DNA of 64,000 bases. Source: W0P28-013 sp051878315 (GTDB taxonomy: Bacteria > Bacteroidota > Bacteroidia > Bacteroidales > Paludibacteraceae). Numbering within the stretch: the first letter of the stretch is position 1; each line of letters opens with the position of its first letter. Positions 53,185-60,918 of this stretch are shown here, piece after piece. Location of the stretch: NCBI GenBank assembly GCA_051878315.1, contig JBJEJW010000063.1:32698-96697 (forward strand), given 5' to 3'. Under the pieces are notes generated by a model, which was not told the DNA's origin, made no database searches, and saw only the letters and a list, made by a program, of their open reading frames with translations. The position numbers and the translations under genes were made by a program.

Positions 53185-53475
53185 ATGTCAGTAATCATCA
53201 AACCTATTGTAACAGAGAAGATGACCCAAAACGGCGAGAAATTTAATCGTTTTGGTTTTCAGGTGCGCCCCGAAGCCAATAAACTTGAAATCAAAGCTGC
53301 AGTGGAAGCTCTGTACAACGTAACCGTGGTGGATGTTAATACCTCCAATGTGCACGGCAAAGCTAAAAGTCGTTATACAAAAAGCGGCGTCATCAGCGGA
53401 CATACGGCTATCTACAAAAAAGCCATTGTAACGCTGAAAGAAGGAGATACAATTGATTTTTATAGCAACATTTAA
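53185..53475 (+). CDS. rplW: 50S ribosomal protein L23 (uL23)
   Basis: Large-subunit protein at the tunnel exit that docks trigger factor and SRP. 96 residues with IIKPIVTEKM at the N-terminus and RFGFQVRPEANKLEIKAAVE, YNVTVVDVNT in the core. Preceded by a strong Shine-Dalgarno sequence. Confidence 0.97.
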   Translation: MSVIIKPIVTEKMTQNGEKFNRFGFQVRPEANKLEIKAAVEALYNVTVVDVNTSNVHGKAKSRYTKSGVISGHTAIYKKAIVTLKEGDTIDFYSNI

Positions 53476-53484
53476 TAAAACAAA

Positions 53485-54309
53485 ATGGCTGTACGTAAAT
53501 TAAAGCCCTCAACACCGGGGCAAAGACACAAAGTTATTGGTGCGTTCGACACAATTACCGCCAGCGCACCAGAGAAGTCTCTTGTAGGTGGTTTTGGAAA
53601 AACCGGTGGTCGTAATAACACCGGTAAAATGACCATGCGCTACATCGGTGGCGGACACAAGAGAAGGTATAGAGTAATTGATTTTCGTCGTACAAAAGAT
53701 GGCGTACCCGCAACAGTCAAAAGCATAGAATACGATCCGAATCGCTCGGCACGTATTGCTTTGTTGTATTACGCCGATGGCGAAAAAACGTACATTCTTG
53801 CTCCTAACGGATTGCAAGTAGGTCAGAAATTGCTCTCGGGCGCTGAAGCCGCACCAGAAATCGGCAACGCGCTCCCAATGGAAAACATCCCACTCGGAAC
53901 TATCGTTCACAACATCGAACTGCGTCCGGGACAGGGAGCTGCTCTCGTACGTTCCGCAGGAACATTTGCACAAATCACTTCGCGCGAAGGCAAGTATGTC
54001 ATCATCAAACTGCCTTCCGGCGAAATCCGCAAAGTACTTGCAACTTGCAAAGCAACAGTTGGTAGCGTTGGCAATGCTGACCATGCCCTCGAAAAATCAG
54101 GTAAAGCAGGTCGTAGTCGCTGGTTGGGACGCCGTCCACGCAACCGCGGCGTAGCAATGAACCCTGTCGATCACCCAATGGGTGGTGGCGAAGGACGTGC
54201 TTCGGGCGGACACCCGCGTTCGCGTAAAGGCTTGTTGGCGAAAGGTAAGAAAACCCGCGCGCCAAAGAAGCTTTCGAATCAATTCATTATCGAAAGGAAA
54301 CACAAATAA
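53485..54309 (+). CDS. rplB: 50S ribosomal protein L2 (uL2)
   Basis: Essential large-subunit protein bound next to the peptidyl-transferase centre. 274 residues; MAVRKLKPSTPGQRH at the start, GGGHKRRYRVIDFRR, and the conserved C-terminal NPVDHPMGGGEGRASGGHP with the functionally important His. Starts 9 nt after rplW. Confidence 0.98.
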   Translation: MAVRKLKPSTPGQRHKVIGAFDTITASAPEKSLVGGFGKTGGRNNTGKMTMRYIGGGHKRRYRVIDFRRTKDGVPATVKSIEYDPNRSARIALLYYADGEKTYILAPNGLQVGQKLLSGAEAAPEIGNALPMENIPLGTIVHNIELRPGQGAALVRSAGTFAQITSREGKYVIIKLPSGEIRKVLATCKATVGSVGNADHALEKSGKAGRSRWLGRRPRNRGVAMNPVDHPMGGGEGRASGGHPRSRKGLLAKGKKTRAPKKLSNQFIIERKHK

Positions 54310-54328
54310 CGCTTAAAGGACAGTAATT

Positions 54329-54595
54329 ATGAGTCGTTCATTAAAAAAAGGACCGTATATCAACCTGAAACTCGAAAAGAAAGTGCTTACCATGAATGAA
54401 AGCGGCAAAAAATCCGTCATCAAAACATGGGCTCGCGCTTCGATGATTTCGCCTGATTTCGTAGGTCATACAATTGCAGTTCACAACGGTAATAAATTTA
54501 TCCCTGTTTATGTTACGGAAAATATGGTCGGTCATAAACTCGGCGAATTCGCCCCGACACGTATATTCCGCGGACATGCAGGTAATAAAAAATAA
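54329..54595 (+). CDS. rpsS: 30S ribosomal protein S19 (uS19)
   Basis: Small-subunit head protein forming a dimer with S13. 88 residues; SRSLKKGPYINLKLEKKV, IKTWARASMISPDFVGHT and GHKLGEFAPTRIFRGH are all typical. 19 nt after rplB. Confidence 0.98.
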   Translation: MSRSLKKGPYINLKLEKKVLTMNESGKKSVIKTWARASMISPDFVGHTIAVHNGNKFIPVYVTENMVGHKLGEFAPTRIFRGHAGNKK

Positions 54596-54643
54596 AACCG
54601 TTGCACACAGTAAAATCTTGTAAATTAAAAAAGAAAAATTAAT

Positions 54644-55054
54644 ATGGGTGCAAGAAAAAGAATATCTGCCGAAAAACGAAAGGAAGCCAAAAAAACGGTC
54701 TATTTCGCGAAAATGAATGACGTGCCGACCTCGCCGCGCAAAATGCGCTTGGTGGCCGACATGATTCGCGGTGTAGAAGTAAACAAGGCGTTGAGCATGC
54801 TTCACTTCTCGACCAAAGAGGCTTCTGTAAAGATGGAAAAAGTACTGAAATCGGCTATTGCCAACTGGGAACAAAAAACCGAGCAAAAAGCCGAAAACGG
54901 GAACTTATATGTAAGTGCTGTTTACGTTGATTCCGCACGTATGCTGAAACGCTTGCGTACCGCTCCGCAAGGACGCGGCTACCGCATACGCAAACGCTCG
55001 AACCATATCACGGTATTTGTAGATACCAAAAATACTAACGACAATAAAGATTAA
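54644..55054 (+). CDS. rplV: 50S ribosomal protein L22 (uL22)
   Basis: Large-subunit protein whose hairpin loop narrows the exit tunnel. 136 residues, longer than the E. coli protein (110) because of extra residues at both ends, as is common in Bacteroidota. Recognised by TSPRKMRLVADMIRGVEV and MLKRLRTAPQGRGYRIRKRS. Confidence 0.97.
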   Translation: MGARKRISAEKRKEAKKTVYFAKMNDVPTSPRKMRLVADMIRGVEVNKALSMLHFSTKEASVKMEKVLKSAIANWEQKTEQKAENGNLYVSAVYVDSARMLKRLRTAPQGRGYRIRKRSNHITVFVDTKNTNDNKD

Positions 55055-55060
55055 AGCCAG

Positions 55061-55792
55061 ATGGGACAGAAAATTAATCCAATTAGCAATCGCCTCGGAA
55101 TAATTCGCGGTTGGGATTCGAACTGGTACGGTGGCGATAACTACGGCGACACCTTGCTCGAAGATAGCAAAATCAGAAAATACCTGAATGCCCGTCTCGC
55201 TAAAGCCAGTTTGTCAAGAATCGTTATAGAACGTACACTGAAACTTGTCACAATCACAGTCTGCACTGCTCGCCCCGGTATGATTATCGGTAAGGGTGGA
55301 CAAGAGGTTGACAAATTGAAAGAAGAACTGAAGAAAATCACCGACAAGGATGTACAAATCAACATCTTCGAAGTGAAACGCCCCGATTTGGATGCTGTCA
55401 TTGTAGCTAACAACATTGCACGCCAAATCGAAGGTAAAATTGCCTACCGTAAAGCAGTCAAAACGGCTATTGCCTCGACCATGCGCATGGGTGCCGAAGG
55501 CATCAAAGTGCTGGTAGCCGGTCGCTTGAACGGTGCTGAAATTGCTCGTGCCGAAATGTTCAAGGAAGGGCGTACACCGTTGCACACTTTCCGTGCCGAC
55601 ATTGACTACTGCCAAGCCGAAGCCCTGACAAAAGTCGGAATCATCGGCATCAAAGTATGGATTTGTCGTGGCGAAGTTTATGGCAAAAAAGACCTTGCCC
55701 CGAATTTTGCCACCAAAGAAAATACACGTGGCAACAGCGCAAGTGGCGAACGTACCACGAACGGCAAAAACTTCAGAAAGAGAAAAAAATAA
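55061..55792 (+). CDS. rpsC: 30S ribosomal protein S3 (uS3)
   Basis: Small-subunit head protein at the mRNA entry tunnel, with helicase activity. 243 residues; GQKINPISNRLGIIRGWDS at the start, type II KH domain with GMIIGKGGQEVDKLKEEL, and GRLNGAEIARAEMFKEGR. Basic C-terminal tail. 6 nt after rplV. Confidence 0.98.
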   Translation: MGQKINPISNRLGIIRGWDSNWYGGDNYGDTLLEDSKIRKYLNARLAKASLSRIVIERTLKLVTITVCTARPGMIIGKGGQEVDKLKEELKKITDKDVQINIFEVKRPDLDAVIVANNIARQIEGKIAYRKAVKTAIASTMRMGAEGIKVLVAGRLNGAEIARAEMFKEGRTPLHTFRADIDYCQAEALTKVGIIGIKVWICRGEVYGKKDLAPNFATKENTRGNSASGERTTNGKNFRKRKK

Positions 55793-55822
55793 TTATCGAA
55801 CGAATTTGAATCAAAACAAGTC

Positions 55823-56254
55823 ATGTTACAACCTAAAAAGACAAAATACAGAAGACAGCAGGATGGACATCCTCAAGGGATAGCCCAACGCGGCAATCAA
55901 CTGGCTTTCGGCTCTTTTGGCATCAAATCGTTGGGAACAATATGGGTTACAGGTCAGCAAATTGAGGCGGCTCGTGTGGCAGTAACACGTTACATGCAAC
56001 GTCAAGGTCAGATCTGGATTCGCATCTTCCCCGATAAACCGATAACCCGCAAACCTGCCGATGTACGTATGGGTAAAGGTAAAGGTAATCCGGAAGGATT
56101 CGTAGCACCTGTTACACCCGGTCGTATGCTTATCGAAGTGGATGGCGTACCTTATGAGGTAGCAAAAGAGGCCTTGCGCTTGGCTGCCCAAAAATTGCCA
56201 ATCCAAACTAAGTTCGTCGTAAGACGTGATTATGACCCAACTCAAAACGTGTAA
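55823..56254 (+). CDS. rplP: 50S ribosomal protein L16 (uL16)
   Basis: Late-assembly large-subunit protein between the A site and the central protuberance. 143 residues; MLQPKKTKYRRQQDG, FGSFGIKSLGTIWVTGQQIE and RMGKGKGNPEGFVAPVTPGR are characteristic. 30 nt after rpsC. Confidence 0.98.
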   Translation: MLQPKKTKYRRQQDGHPQGIAQRGNQLAFGSFGIKSLGTIWVTGQQIEAARVAVTRYMQRQGQIWIRIFPDKPITRKPADVRMGKGKGNPEGFVAPVTPGRMLIEVDGVPYEVAKEALRLAAQKLPIQTKFVVRRDYDPTQNV

Positions 56255-56260
56255 AGGATT

Positions 56261-56458
56261 ATGAAAACAAGAGAAATTAAAGAACTAACAACCACAGAAC
56301 TTCAAGAACAATTGGACGCTAAACGCGCAGAGTTGAACCGTCTGGTCTTGAATCATGCGATTTCTCCTATTGACAATCCTGCTCAAATAAGAGATATTCG
56401 TAGAACGATTGCCCGTATGGCAACGGAATTGCGTCAACGCGAACTTCAACAACAATAA
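56261..56458 (+). CDS. rpmC: 50S ribosomal protein L29 (uL29)
   Basis: Small two-helix large-subunit protein at the tunnel exit beside L23. 65 residues; REIKELTTTELQEQLDAKRAE and NPAQIRDIRRTIARM (in part) fit the family. 6 nt after rplP. Confidence 0.96.
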   Translation: MKTREIKELTTTELQEQLDAKRAELNRLVLNHAISPIDNPAQIRDIRRTIARMATELRQRELQQQ

Positions 56459-56472
56459 ATTGATTATCCAAC

Positions 56473-56730
56473 ATGGAGACAAGAAACTTAAGAAAAGAAA
56501 GAATAGGTGTGGTTTCCAGCAACAAAATGGATAAATCCATTACCGTTGCCGTTAAATGGAAAGAAAAACACCCGATTTATGGTAAGTTCGTCAACAAGAC
56601 GAAAAAGTATCATGCTCACGACGAAAACAACGAGTGCAACATCGGCGATACCGTACGCATTATGGAAACACGTCCGTTGAGTAAAACGAAAAGATGGAGA
56701 TTAGTAGAAATCATAGAAAAAGCGAAGTAA
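56473..56730 (+). CDS. rpsQ: 30S ribosomal protein S17 (uS17)
   Basis: OB-fold primary binding protein of the 16S 5' domain. 85 residues; RKERIGVVSSNKMDKSITVAV and GDTVRIMETRPLSKTKRWRLV identify it. 4 nt before rplN. Confidence 0.97.
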   Translation: METRNLRKERIGVVSSNKMDKSITVAVKWKEKHPIYGKFVNKTKKYHAHDENNECNIGDTVRIMETRPLSKTKRWRLVEIIEKAK

Positions 56731-56734
56731 TAAG

Positions 56735-57100
56735 ATGATACAACAAGAAACCAGACTAAAAGTAGCCGATAACAGCGGAGCCAAAGAGGTTCTTTGCATT
56801 CGCGTATTGGGCGGAACGGGTAAACGTTACGCCACACTCGGCGATGTGATTGTGGTTGCTGTCAAAAGTGCCATCCCCACAGGTGATGCTAAAAAAGGCA
56901 GCGTGTCGAAAGCCGTTGTTGTACGCACCACGAAAGAAGTACGTCGCCCCGACGGCTCGTATATTCGCTTCGACGACAACGCTTGTGTGCTCTTGAATAA
57001 CGCCGGCGAATTGCGCGGTAGCCGTATTTTCGGCCCTGTAGCACGTGAATTGCGCGCTTCGAACATGAAAATCATTTCGCTTGCGCCGGAGGTACTTTAA
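56735..57100 (+). CDS. rplN: 50S ribosomal protein L14 (uL14)
   Basis: Large-subunit protein at the intersubunit face and binding site of silencing factor RsfS. 121 residues; MIQQETRLKVADNSGAKEVLC, VVRTTKEVRRPDGSYIRFDD and ARELRASNMKIISLAPEVL all match. Confidence 0.98.
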   Translation: MIQQETRLKVADNSGAKEVLCIRVLGGTGKRYATLGDVIVVAVKSAIPTGDAKKGSVSKAVVVRTTKEVRRPDGSYIRFDDNACVLLNNAGELRGSRIFGPVARELRASNMKIISLAPEVL

Positions 57101-57127
57101 TAAATAACAAAACAACAAGTTAGTAAA

Positions 57128-57448
57128 ATGAGTAAACTACACATAAAGAAGGGTGATACCGTTTATGTAAATGCCGGCGAAGACAAAGGCAAGACAGGAC
57201 GCGTACTCAAAGTCTTGGTAGACAAACAGCGCGCCATCGTCGAAGGTATCAACATGGTATCGAAAAGTACCAAACCTAACGCAAAAAATCCACAAGGTGG
57301 AATCGTTAAACAAGAGGCTGCCCTGCACATCTCGAATCTGAATGTGGTTGACCCGAAAACCGGCAAACCAACTCGCATCGGACGTCGCAAAAATGATGAG
57401 GGTAAGTTAGTACGTTACGCTAAAAAATCAGGGGAGGAAATCAAATGA
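57128..57448 (+). CDS. rplX: 50S ribosomal protein L24 (uL24)
   Basis: Assembly initiator of the large subunit. 106 residues; KOW motif KKGDTVYVNAGEDKGKTGRV near the N-terminus, and GGIVKQEAALHISNLNVVDP. Its TGA overlaps the rplE ATG by 4 nt. Confidence 0.97.
   Translation: MSKLHIKKGDTVYVNAGEDKGKTGRVLKVLVDKQRAIVEGINMVSKSTKPNAKNPQGGIVKQEAALHISNLNVVDPKTGKPTRIGRRKNDEGKLVRYAKKSGEEIK
57431..57437 (+). promoter_or_regulatory. Strong Shine-Dalgarno sequence of rplE
   Basis: GGGGAGG lies 7 nt before the ATG at 57445, inside the end of rplX. It supports 57445 over the ATG at 57448. Confidence 0.7.
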
Positions 57449-57993
57449 TGGTTACCGATAGTTTAAAACAAGATTACAAGGAACGTATCGTTCCTGCTTT
57501 GATGAAACAATTTGGCTATAGTTCCGTCATGGAGTGCCCTCGTCTTGAGAAAATTGTACTGAATCAAGGACTTGGTATCGCTGTTGCCGATAAAAAAATC
57601 GTCGATACTGCAGTTGACGAAATGACGGCCATCACCGGTCAAAAAGCCGTACAAACTCTTTCGAAAAAAGATATTTCGAACTTCAAATTGCGCAAAAAAA
57701 TGCCAATCGGCGTGCGTGTAACGTTGCGCGATAAAAAAATGTACGAATTTTTGGAGCGTTTGATTCGCGTGGCCTTGCCGCGTATTCGCGACTTCAAAGG
57801 TATTGAATCGAAATTTGACGGTCGTGGCAACTACACGTTGGGTATCACCGAACAAATCATTTTCCCTGAAATCAACATTGATGGCATTCAGAAATTGTTG
57901 GGCATGAACATTACGTTTGTAACGTCGGCCAAAACAGACGAAGAAGGTTTTGCTTTGTTGAAAGAATTCGGATTACCATTTAAGAAAAACTAA
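57445..57993 (+). CDS. rplE: 50S ribosomal protein L5 (uL5)
   Basis: Central-protuberance protein binding 5S rRNA and P-site tRNA. 182 residues; SVMECPRLEKIVLNQGLGIAV, FKLRKKMPIGVRVTLR and NYTLGITEQIIFPEI are the expected blocks. Overlaps rplX by 4 nt and has a strong Shine-Dalgarno sequence. Confidence 0.98.
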   Translation: MMVTDSLKQDYKERIVPALMKQFGYSSVMECPRLEKIVLNQGLGIAVADKKIVDTAVDEMTAITGQKAVQTLSKKDISNFKLRKKMPIGVRVTLRDKKMYEFLERLIRVALPRIRDFKGIESKFDGRGNYTLGITEQIIFPEINIDGIQKLLGMNITFVTSAKTDEEGFALLKEFGLPFKKN

Positions 57994-57997
57994 TTAA

Positions 57998-58003
57998 AAG
58001 GAG
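57998..58003 (+). promoter_or_regulatory. Shine-Dalgarno sequence of rpsN
   Basis: AAGGAG lies 7 nt before the ATG at 58011. Confidence 0.65.
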
Positions 58004-58010
58004 TAAGATA

Positions 58011-58280
58011 ATGGCAAAAGAATCAATGAAAGCCCGTGAGGTAAAACGCGCCAAATTGGTGGCTAAATATGCCGAAAAGCGCAAAGCCTTAATCGCGGCC
58101 GGCGATTATGAATCGCTGCAACTTTTACCTAAAAACGCTTCGTATGTACGTTTGCACAACCGCTGCAAAATTTCAGGTCGTCCACGTGGCTACATGCGTC
58201 AATTCGGCATTTCACGTATCGATTTTCGCGAGTTGGCTTCGGCAGGTTTAATACCGGGCGTCAAAAAGGCGAGTTGGTAA
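58011..58280 (+). CDS. rpsN: 30S ribosomal protein S14 (uS14), zinc-independent form
   Basis: Small-subunit head protein. 89 residues; the long form without the four-cysteine zinc site of the short paralogue, with KSMKAREVKRAKL-type start (ESMKAREVKRAKLV) and NRCKISGRPRGYMRQFGISR. A 103-nt gap with a hairpin follows before rpsH. Confidence 0.97.
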   Translation: MAKESMKAREVKRAKLVAKYAEKRKALIAAGDYESLQLLPKNASYVRLHNRCKISGRPRGYMRQFGISRIDFRELASAGLIPGVKKASW

Positions 58281-58348
58281 CCGAATACGATATACAATCG
58301 TTTTTGTGAGTAAAATATACAAAACAGAGAGAAGTTAACTAAATATTG

Positions 58349-58363
58349 TCCCGATAGTCGGGA
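58349..58363 (+). promoter_or_regulatory. Hairpin between rpsN and rpsH
   Basis: TCCCGA-TAG-TCGGGA forms a 6-bp stem with a 3-base loop, in a 103-nt gap that is the largest between genes of the spc part. Sequence after it (TCAATTTAATCTTAATTTTT) is T-rich but broken. It may be a partial terminator, a processing site or a control element for rpsH onward. Confidence 0.45.
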
Positions 58364-58383
58364 TCAATTTAATCTTAATTTTT

Positions 58384-58779
58384 ATGACAGATCCAATAGC
58401 AGATTATTTAACCAGATTGCGGAATGCAATAAAAGCCAACCACCGTGTGGTTGAAATTCCCGCATCTAATTTGAAAAAGGAGATTACAAAAGTCCTTTTT
58501 GAAAAAGGTTATATCTTGAACTATAAGTTCGTCGAGGAAGGTCCTCAAGGAACAATCAAGGTAGCCTTGAAATACGATCCGGCAAACAAAGTGAATGCCG
58601 TTCGTAAACTTATCAGAGTGTCAACACCCGGTTTGCGCAAATACGTGGGTTACCGCGAAATGCCGCGCGTACTCAACGGTTTGGGCATTGCCATCCTTTC
58701 TACTTCGAAAGGTGTGATGACGGACAAAGAGGCTCGCGAACAAAAAATCGGTGGCGAGGTATTATGTTACATCTATTAA
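58384..58779 (+). CDS. rpsH: 30S ribosomal protein S8 (uS8)
   Basis: Central-domain primary binder of 16S rRNA; in E. coli it also represses the spc operon. 131 residues; TDPIADYLTRLRNAIKANH, GLGIAILSTSKGVMTDKEA and GGEVLCYIY at the end are typical. Confidence 0.98.
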   Translation: MTDPIADYLTRLRNAIKANHRVVEIPASNLKKEITKVLFEKGYILNYKFVEEGPQGTIKVALKYDPANKVNAVRKLIRVSTPGLRKYVGYREMPRVLNGLGIAILSTSKGVMTDKEAREQKIGGEVLCYIY

Positions 58780-58780
58780 T

Positions 58781-58785
58781 GGAGG
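58781..58785 (+). promoter_or_regulatory. Shine-Dalgarno sequence of rplF
   Basis: GGAGG directly after the rpsH stop and 7 nt before the rplF ATG at 58793. Confidence 0.65.
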
Positions 58786-58792
58786 ATAAGCA

Positions 58793-59344
58793 ATGTCACG
58801 TATAGGAAAATTACCAATAACGATTCCGGCAGGGGTTACCGTTACCGTAAAAGACAACGAAGTGGTAGTGAAAGGCCCCAAAGGCGAATTGAAACAATTT
58901 GTAGATCCTCTTATCAGTGTAGTTGTCGAAGGTAACGTATGCCAAGTGTCGCGTCCGAACGACGAAAAAGAATCGCGCGCTAAACACGGTTTGTATCGTG
59001 CCTTGATACACAATATGGTGGTCGGCGTGTCCGAAGGCTATAAAAAAACCTTGGAACTTGTGGGTGTAGGTTATCGCGCAGCCAACAATGGCCAAGTGTT
59101 GGAGTTGGCTTTGGGATATACGCACAATATTTATTTGGGCTTGCCAGCCGAAGTTAAAGTGCAAACCGTGTCCGAACGTAACCAAAATCCGCTGATCATT
59201 TTGGAAAGTGCCGACAAACAGTTAATTGGACAAGTATGTGCCAAAATTCGTTCGTTCCGTAAACCGGAACCGTATAAAGGCAAAGGTGTTAAGTTCCAAG
59301 GCGAAATTATTCGTAGAAAAGCTGGTAAGACGGCTGGTAAGTAA
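58793..59344 (+). CDS. rplF: 50S ribosomal protein L6 (uL6)
   Basis: Large-subunit protein near the sarcin-ricin loop and factor-binding site. 183 residues; SRIGKLPITIPAGVTVTV, GPKGEL and KIRSFRKPEPYKGKGVKF fit. 13 nt after rpsH with a strong Shine-Dalgarno sequence. Confidence 0.98.
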   Translation: MSRIGKLPITIPAGVTVTVKDNEVVVKGPKGELKQFVDPLISVVVEGNVCQVSRPNDEKESRAKHGLYRALIHNMVVGVSEGYKKTLELVGVGYRAANNGQVLELALGYTHNIYLGLPAEVKVQTVSERNQNPLIILESADKQLIGQVCAKIRSFRKPEPYKGKGVKFQGEIIRRKAGKTAGK

Positions 59345-59368
59345 GTTTTGTAAAAAGACAATATAATT

Positions 59369-59713
59369 ATGATTGAGAAAATAGCAAGAAGACTGAAGAT
59401 AAAGGCTCATATTCGTCGTACGATAAAAGGTACGGCAGAGCGTCCCCGCTTGACGGTATTTCGTAGCAATGCGCAAATTTACGCGCAAGTTATCGACGAT
59501 AAGGCAGGGAAAACATTGGCAGCCGCATCATCACTCGCCATCAAAGAGAAGATGACCAAAAAAGAACAAGCCGCCAAAGTGGGTGCCTTGATAGCACAAA
59601 ATGCTCAAGCAGCAGGTATAACTACAGTGGTATTCGACCGCAATGGTTATTTGTACCACGGAAGAGTGAAAGAATTGGCAGATGCTGCCCGTAATGGTGG
59701 ACTTAAATTTTAA
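59369..59713 (+). CDS. rplR: 50S ribosomal protein L18 (uL18)
   Basis: 5S rRNA-binding protein of the central protuberance. 114 residues; RIRRTIKGTAERPRLTVFRS (as HIRRTIKGTAERPRLTVFRS) and VVFDRNGYLYHGRVKELADA identify it. 12 nt before rpsE. Confidence 0.97.
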   Translation: MIEKIARRLKIKAHIRRTIKGTAERPRLTVFRSNAQIYAQVIDDKAGKTLAAASSLAIKEKMTKKEQAAKVGALIAQNAQAAGITTVVFDRNGYLYHGRVKELADAARNGGLKF

Positions 59714-59725
59714 TACGCAACAACT

Positions 59726-60244
59726 ATGTCAGAAAATAATAACAGAGTAAAAACTACAAACGATATCGAATTACAAGATCGTTTGGTCGCCATTAACCGT
59801 GTTACAAAAGTTACCAAAGGTGGTCGCGCCTTTACGTTTGCTGCCATCGTTGTTGTGGGTAACGGCAATGGCATTGTTGGTTGGGGCCTGGGTAAAGCAG
59901 GCGAAGTTACAGCCGCCATCGCCAAAGGCGTCGAGGCTGCCAAAAAGAATTTGATTCGCGTACCTGTGCTGAAAGGCACAGTGCCTCATGAACAAGTCGC
60001 TCGTTTCGGCGGCGCCGAAGTCATATTGTTGCCTGCATCGCAAGGTACCGGTGTGAAGGCCGGTGGTGCTATGCGCGCTGTGCTCGAAAGTGTCGGCGTT
60101 ACCGATGTTTTGGCCAAATCGAAAGGTTCGTCGAACCCCCACAATTTGGTAAAAGCAACATTTGCTGCTCTTGGCGAAATGCGTGATGCTTATACAGTGG
60201 CCCAAAACCGCGGTATATCTATCGACAAAGTGTTTAACGGATAA
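59726..60244 (+). CDS. rpsE: 30S ribosomal protein S5 (uS5)
   Basis: Body protein of the small subunit at the mRNA entry, involved in fidelity; spectinomycin resistance maps to its N-terminal loop in E. coli. 172 residues; RVTKVTKGGRAFTFAAIVVV, GLGKAGEVTAAIAKGVE and ILLPASQGTGVKAGG fit. Confidence 0.98.
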   Translation: MSENNNRVKTTNDIELQDRLVAINRVTKVTKGGRAFTFAAIVVVGNGNGIVGWGLGKAGEVTAAIAKGVEAAKKNLIRVPVLKGTVPHEQVARFGGAEVILLPASQGTGVKAGGAMRAVLESVGVTDVLAKSKGSSNPHNLVKATFAALGEMRDAYTVAQNRGISIDKVFNG

Positions 60245-60258
60245 AAAACAATACAAAT

Positions 60259-60435
60259 ATGGCAAAGATAAAAATTCAACAAGTAAGAAGCCGTATCCGT
60301 TGCCCGCGTGTGCAAAAAGCGACGTTGGACGCACTCGGATTGCATAAAATGAATGCCGTAGTTGAGCATGAAGACACACCGTCTATCCGCGGTATGGTCG
60401 AGAAAGTCAAACACTTGGTAAAAGTCGTTGAATAA
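60259..60435 (+). CDS. rpmD: 50S ribosomal protein L30 (uL30)
   Basis: Small large-subunit protein, 58 residues. The frame from ATG 60259 reads MAKIKIQQVRSRIRCPRVQK, then ALGLHKMN and a short tail ending VKHLVKVVE. Gene order (rpsE - rpmD - rplO) is the classical one. 14 nt after rpsE and 32 nt before rplO. Confidence 0.95.
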   Translation: MAKIKIQQVRSRIRCPRVQKATLDALGLHKMNAVVEHEDTPSIRGMVEKVKHLVKVVE

Positions 60436-60467
60436 TTGGAGTTTAACCTATAAAAAAACAGACTAAA

Positions 60468-60914
60468 ATGGATTTAAGTAATATCACCCCGGCAGCGGGT
60501 TCTGTAAAAACAAATAAACGTTTGGGACGCGGTCCCGGTTCCGGTAAAGGCGGTACCTCTACGCGCGGTCATAAGGGCGCGAAATCGCGTTCGGGTTACA
60601 AACGTAAAATTGGTTTCGAAGGCGGTCAAATGCCTTTGCAACGTCGTTTGCCTAAATTCGGTTTTAACAACATTAACCGCGTTGAATTCAAAGCGGTGAA
60701 CTTGGATGCCCTTCAAACTTTGGCCGAGGCCAACAATTTGACTAAAATCGATAAAGCAGCCATGGTGCAAGCCGGCATCATCAAAGCAAAACATTTGGTT
60801 AAGATATTGGCAAAAGGCACATTAACTGCAAAAATCGAAGTCGAAGCAGACGCTTTCTCGAAAGCAGCCGAAGATGCAATTGTGGCTGCCGGCGGAAGTG
60901 TCGTAAAACTCTAA
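60468..60914 (+). CDS. rplO: 50S ribosomal protein L15 (uL15)
   Basis: Large-subunit assembly protein. 148 residues; the Gly/Arg/Lys-rich N-terminal extension RLGRGPGSGKGGTSTRGHKG, then FEGGQMPLQRRLPKFGF, identify it. secY follows after 4 nt. Confidence 0.98.
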   Translation: MDLSNITPAAGSVKTNKRLGRGPGSGKGGTSTRGHKGAKSRSGYKRKIGFEGGQMPLQRRLPKFGFNNINRVEFKAVNLDALQTLAEANNLTKIDKAAMVQAGIIKAKHLVKILAKGTLTAKIEVEADAFSKAAEDAIVAAGGSVVKL

Positions 60915-60918
60915 AACA

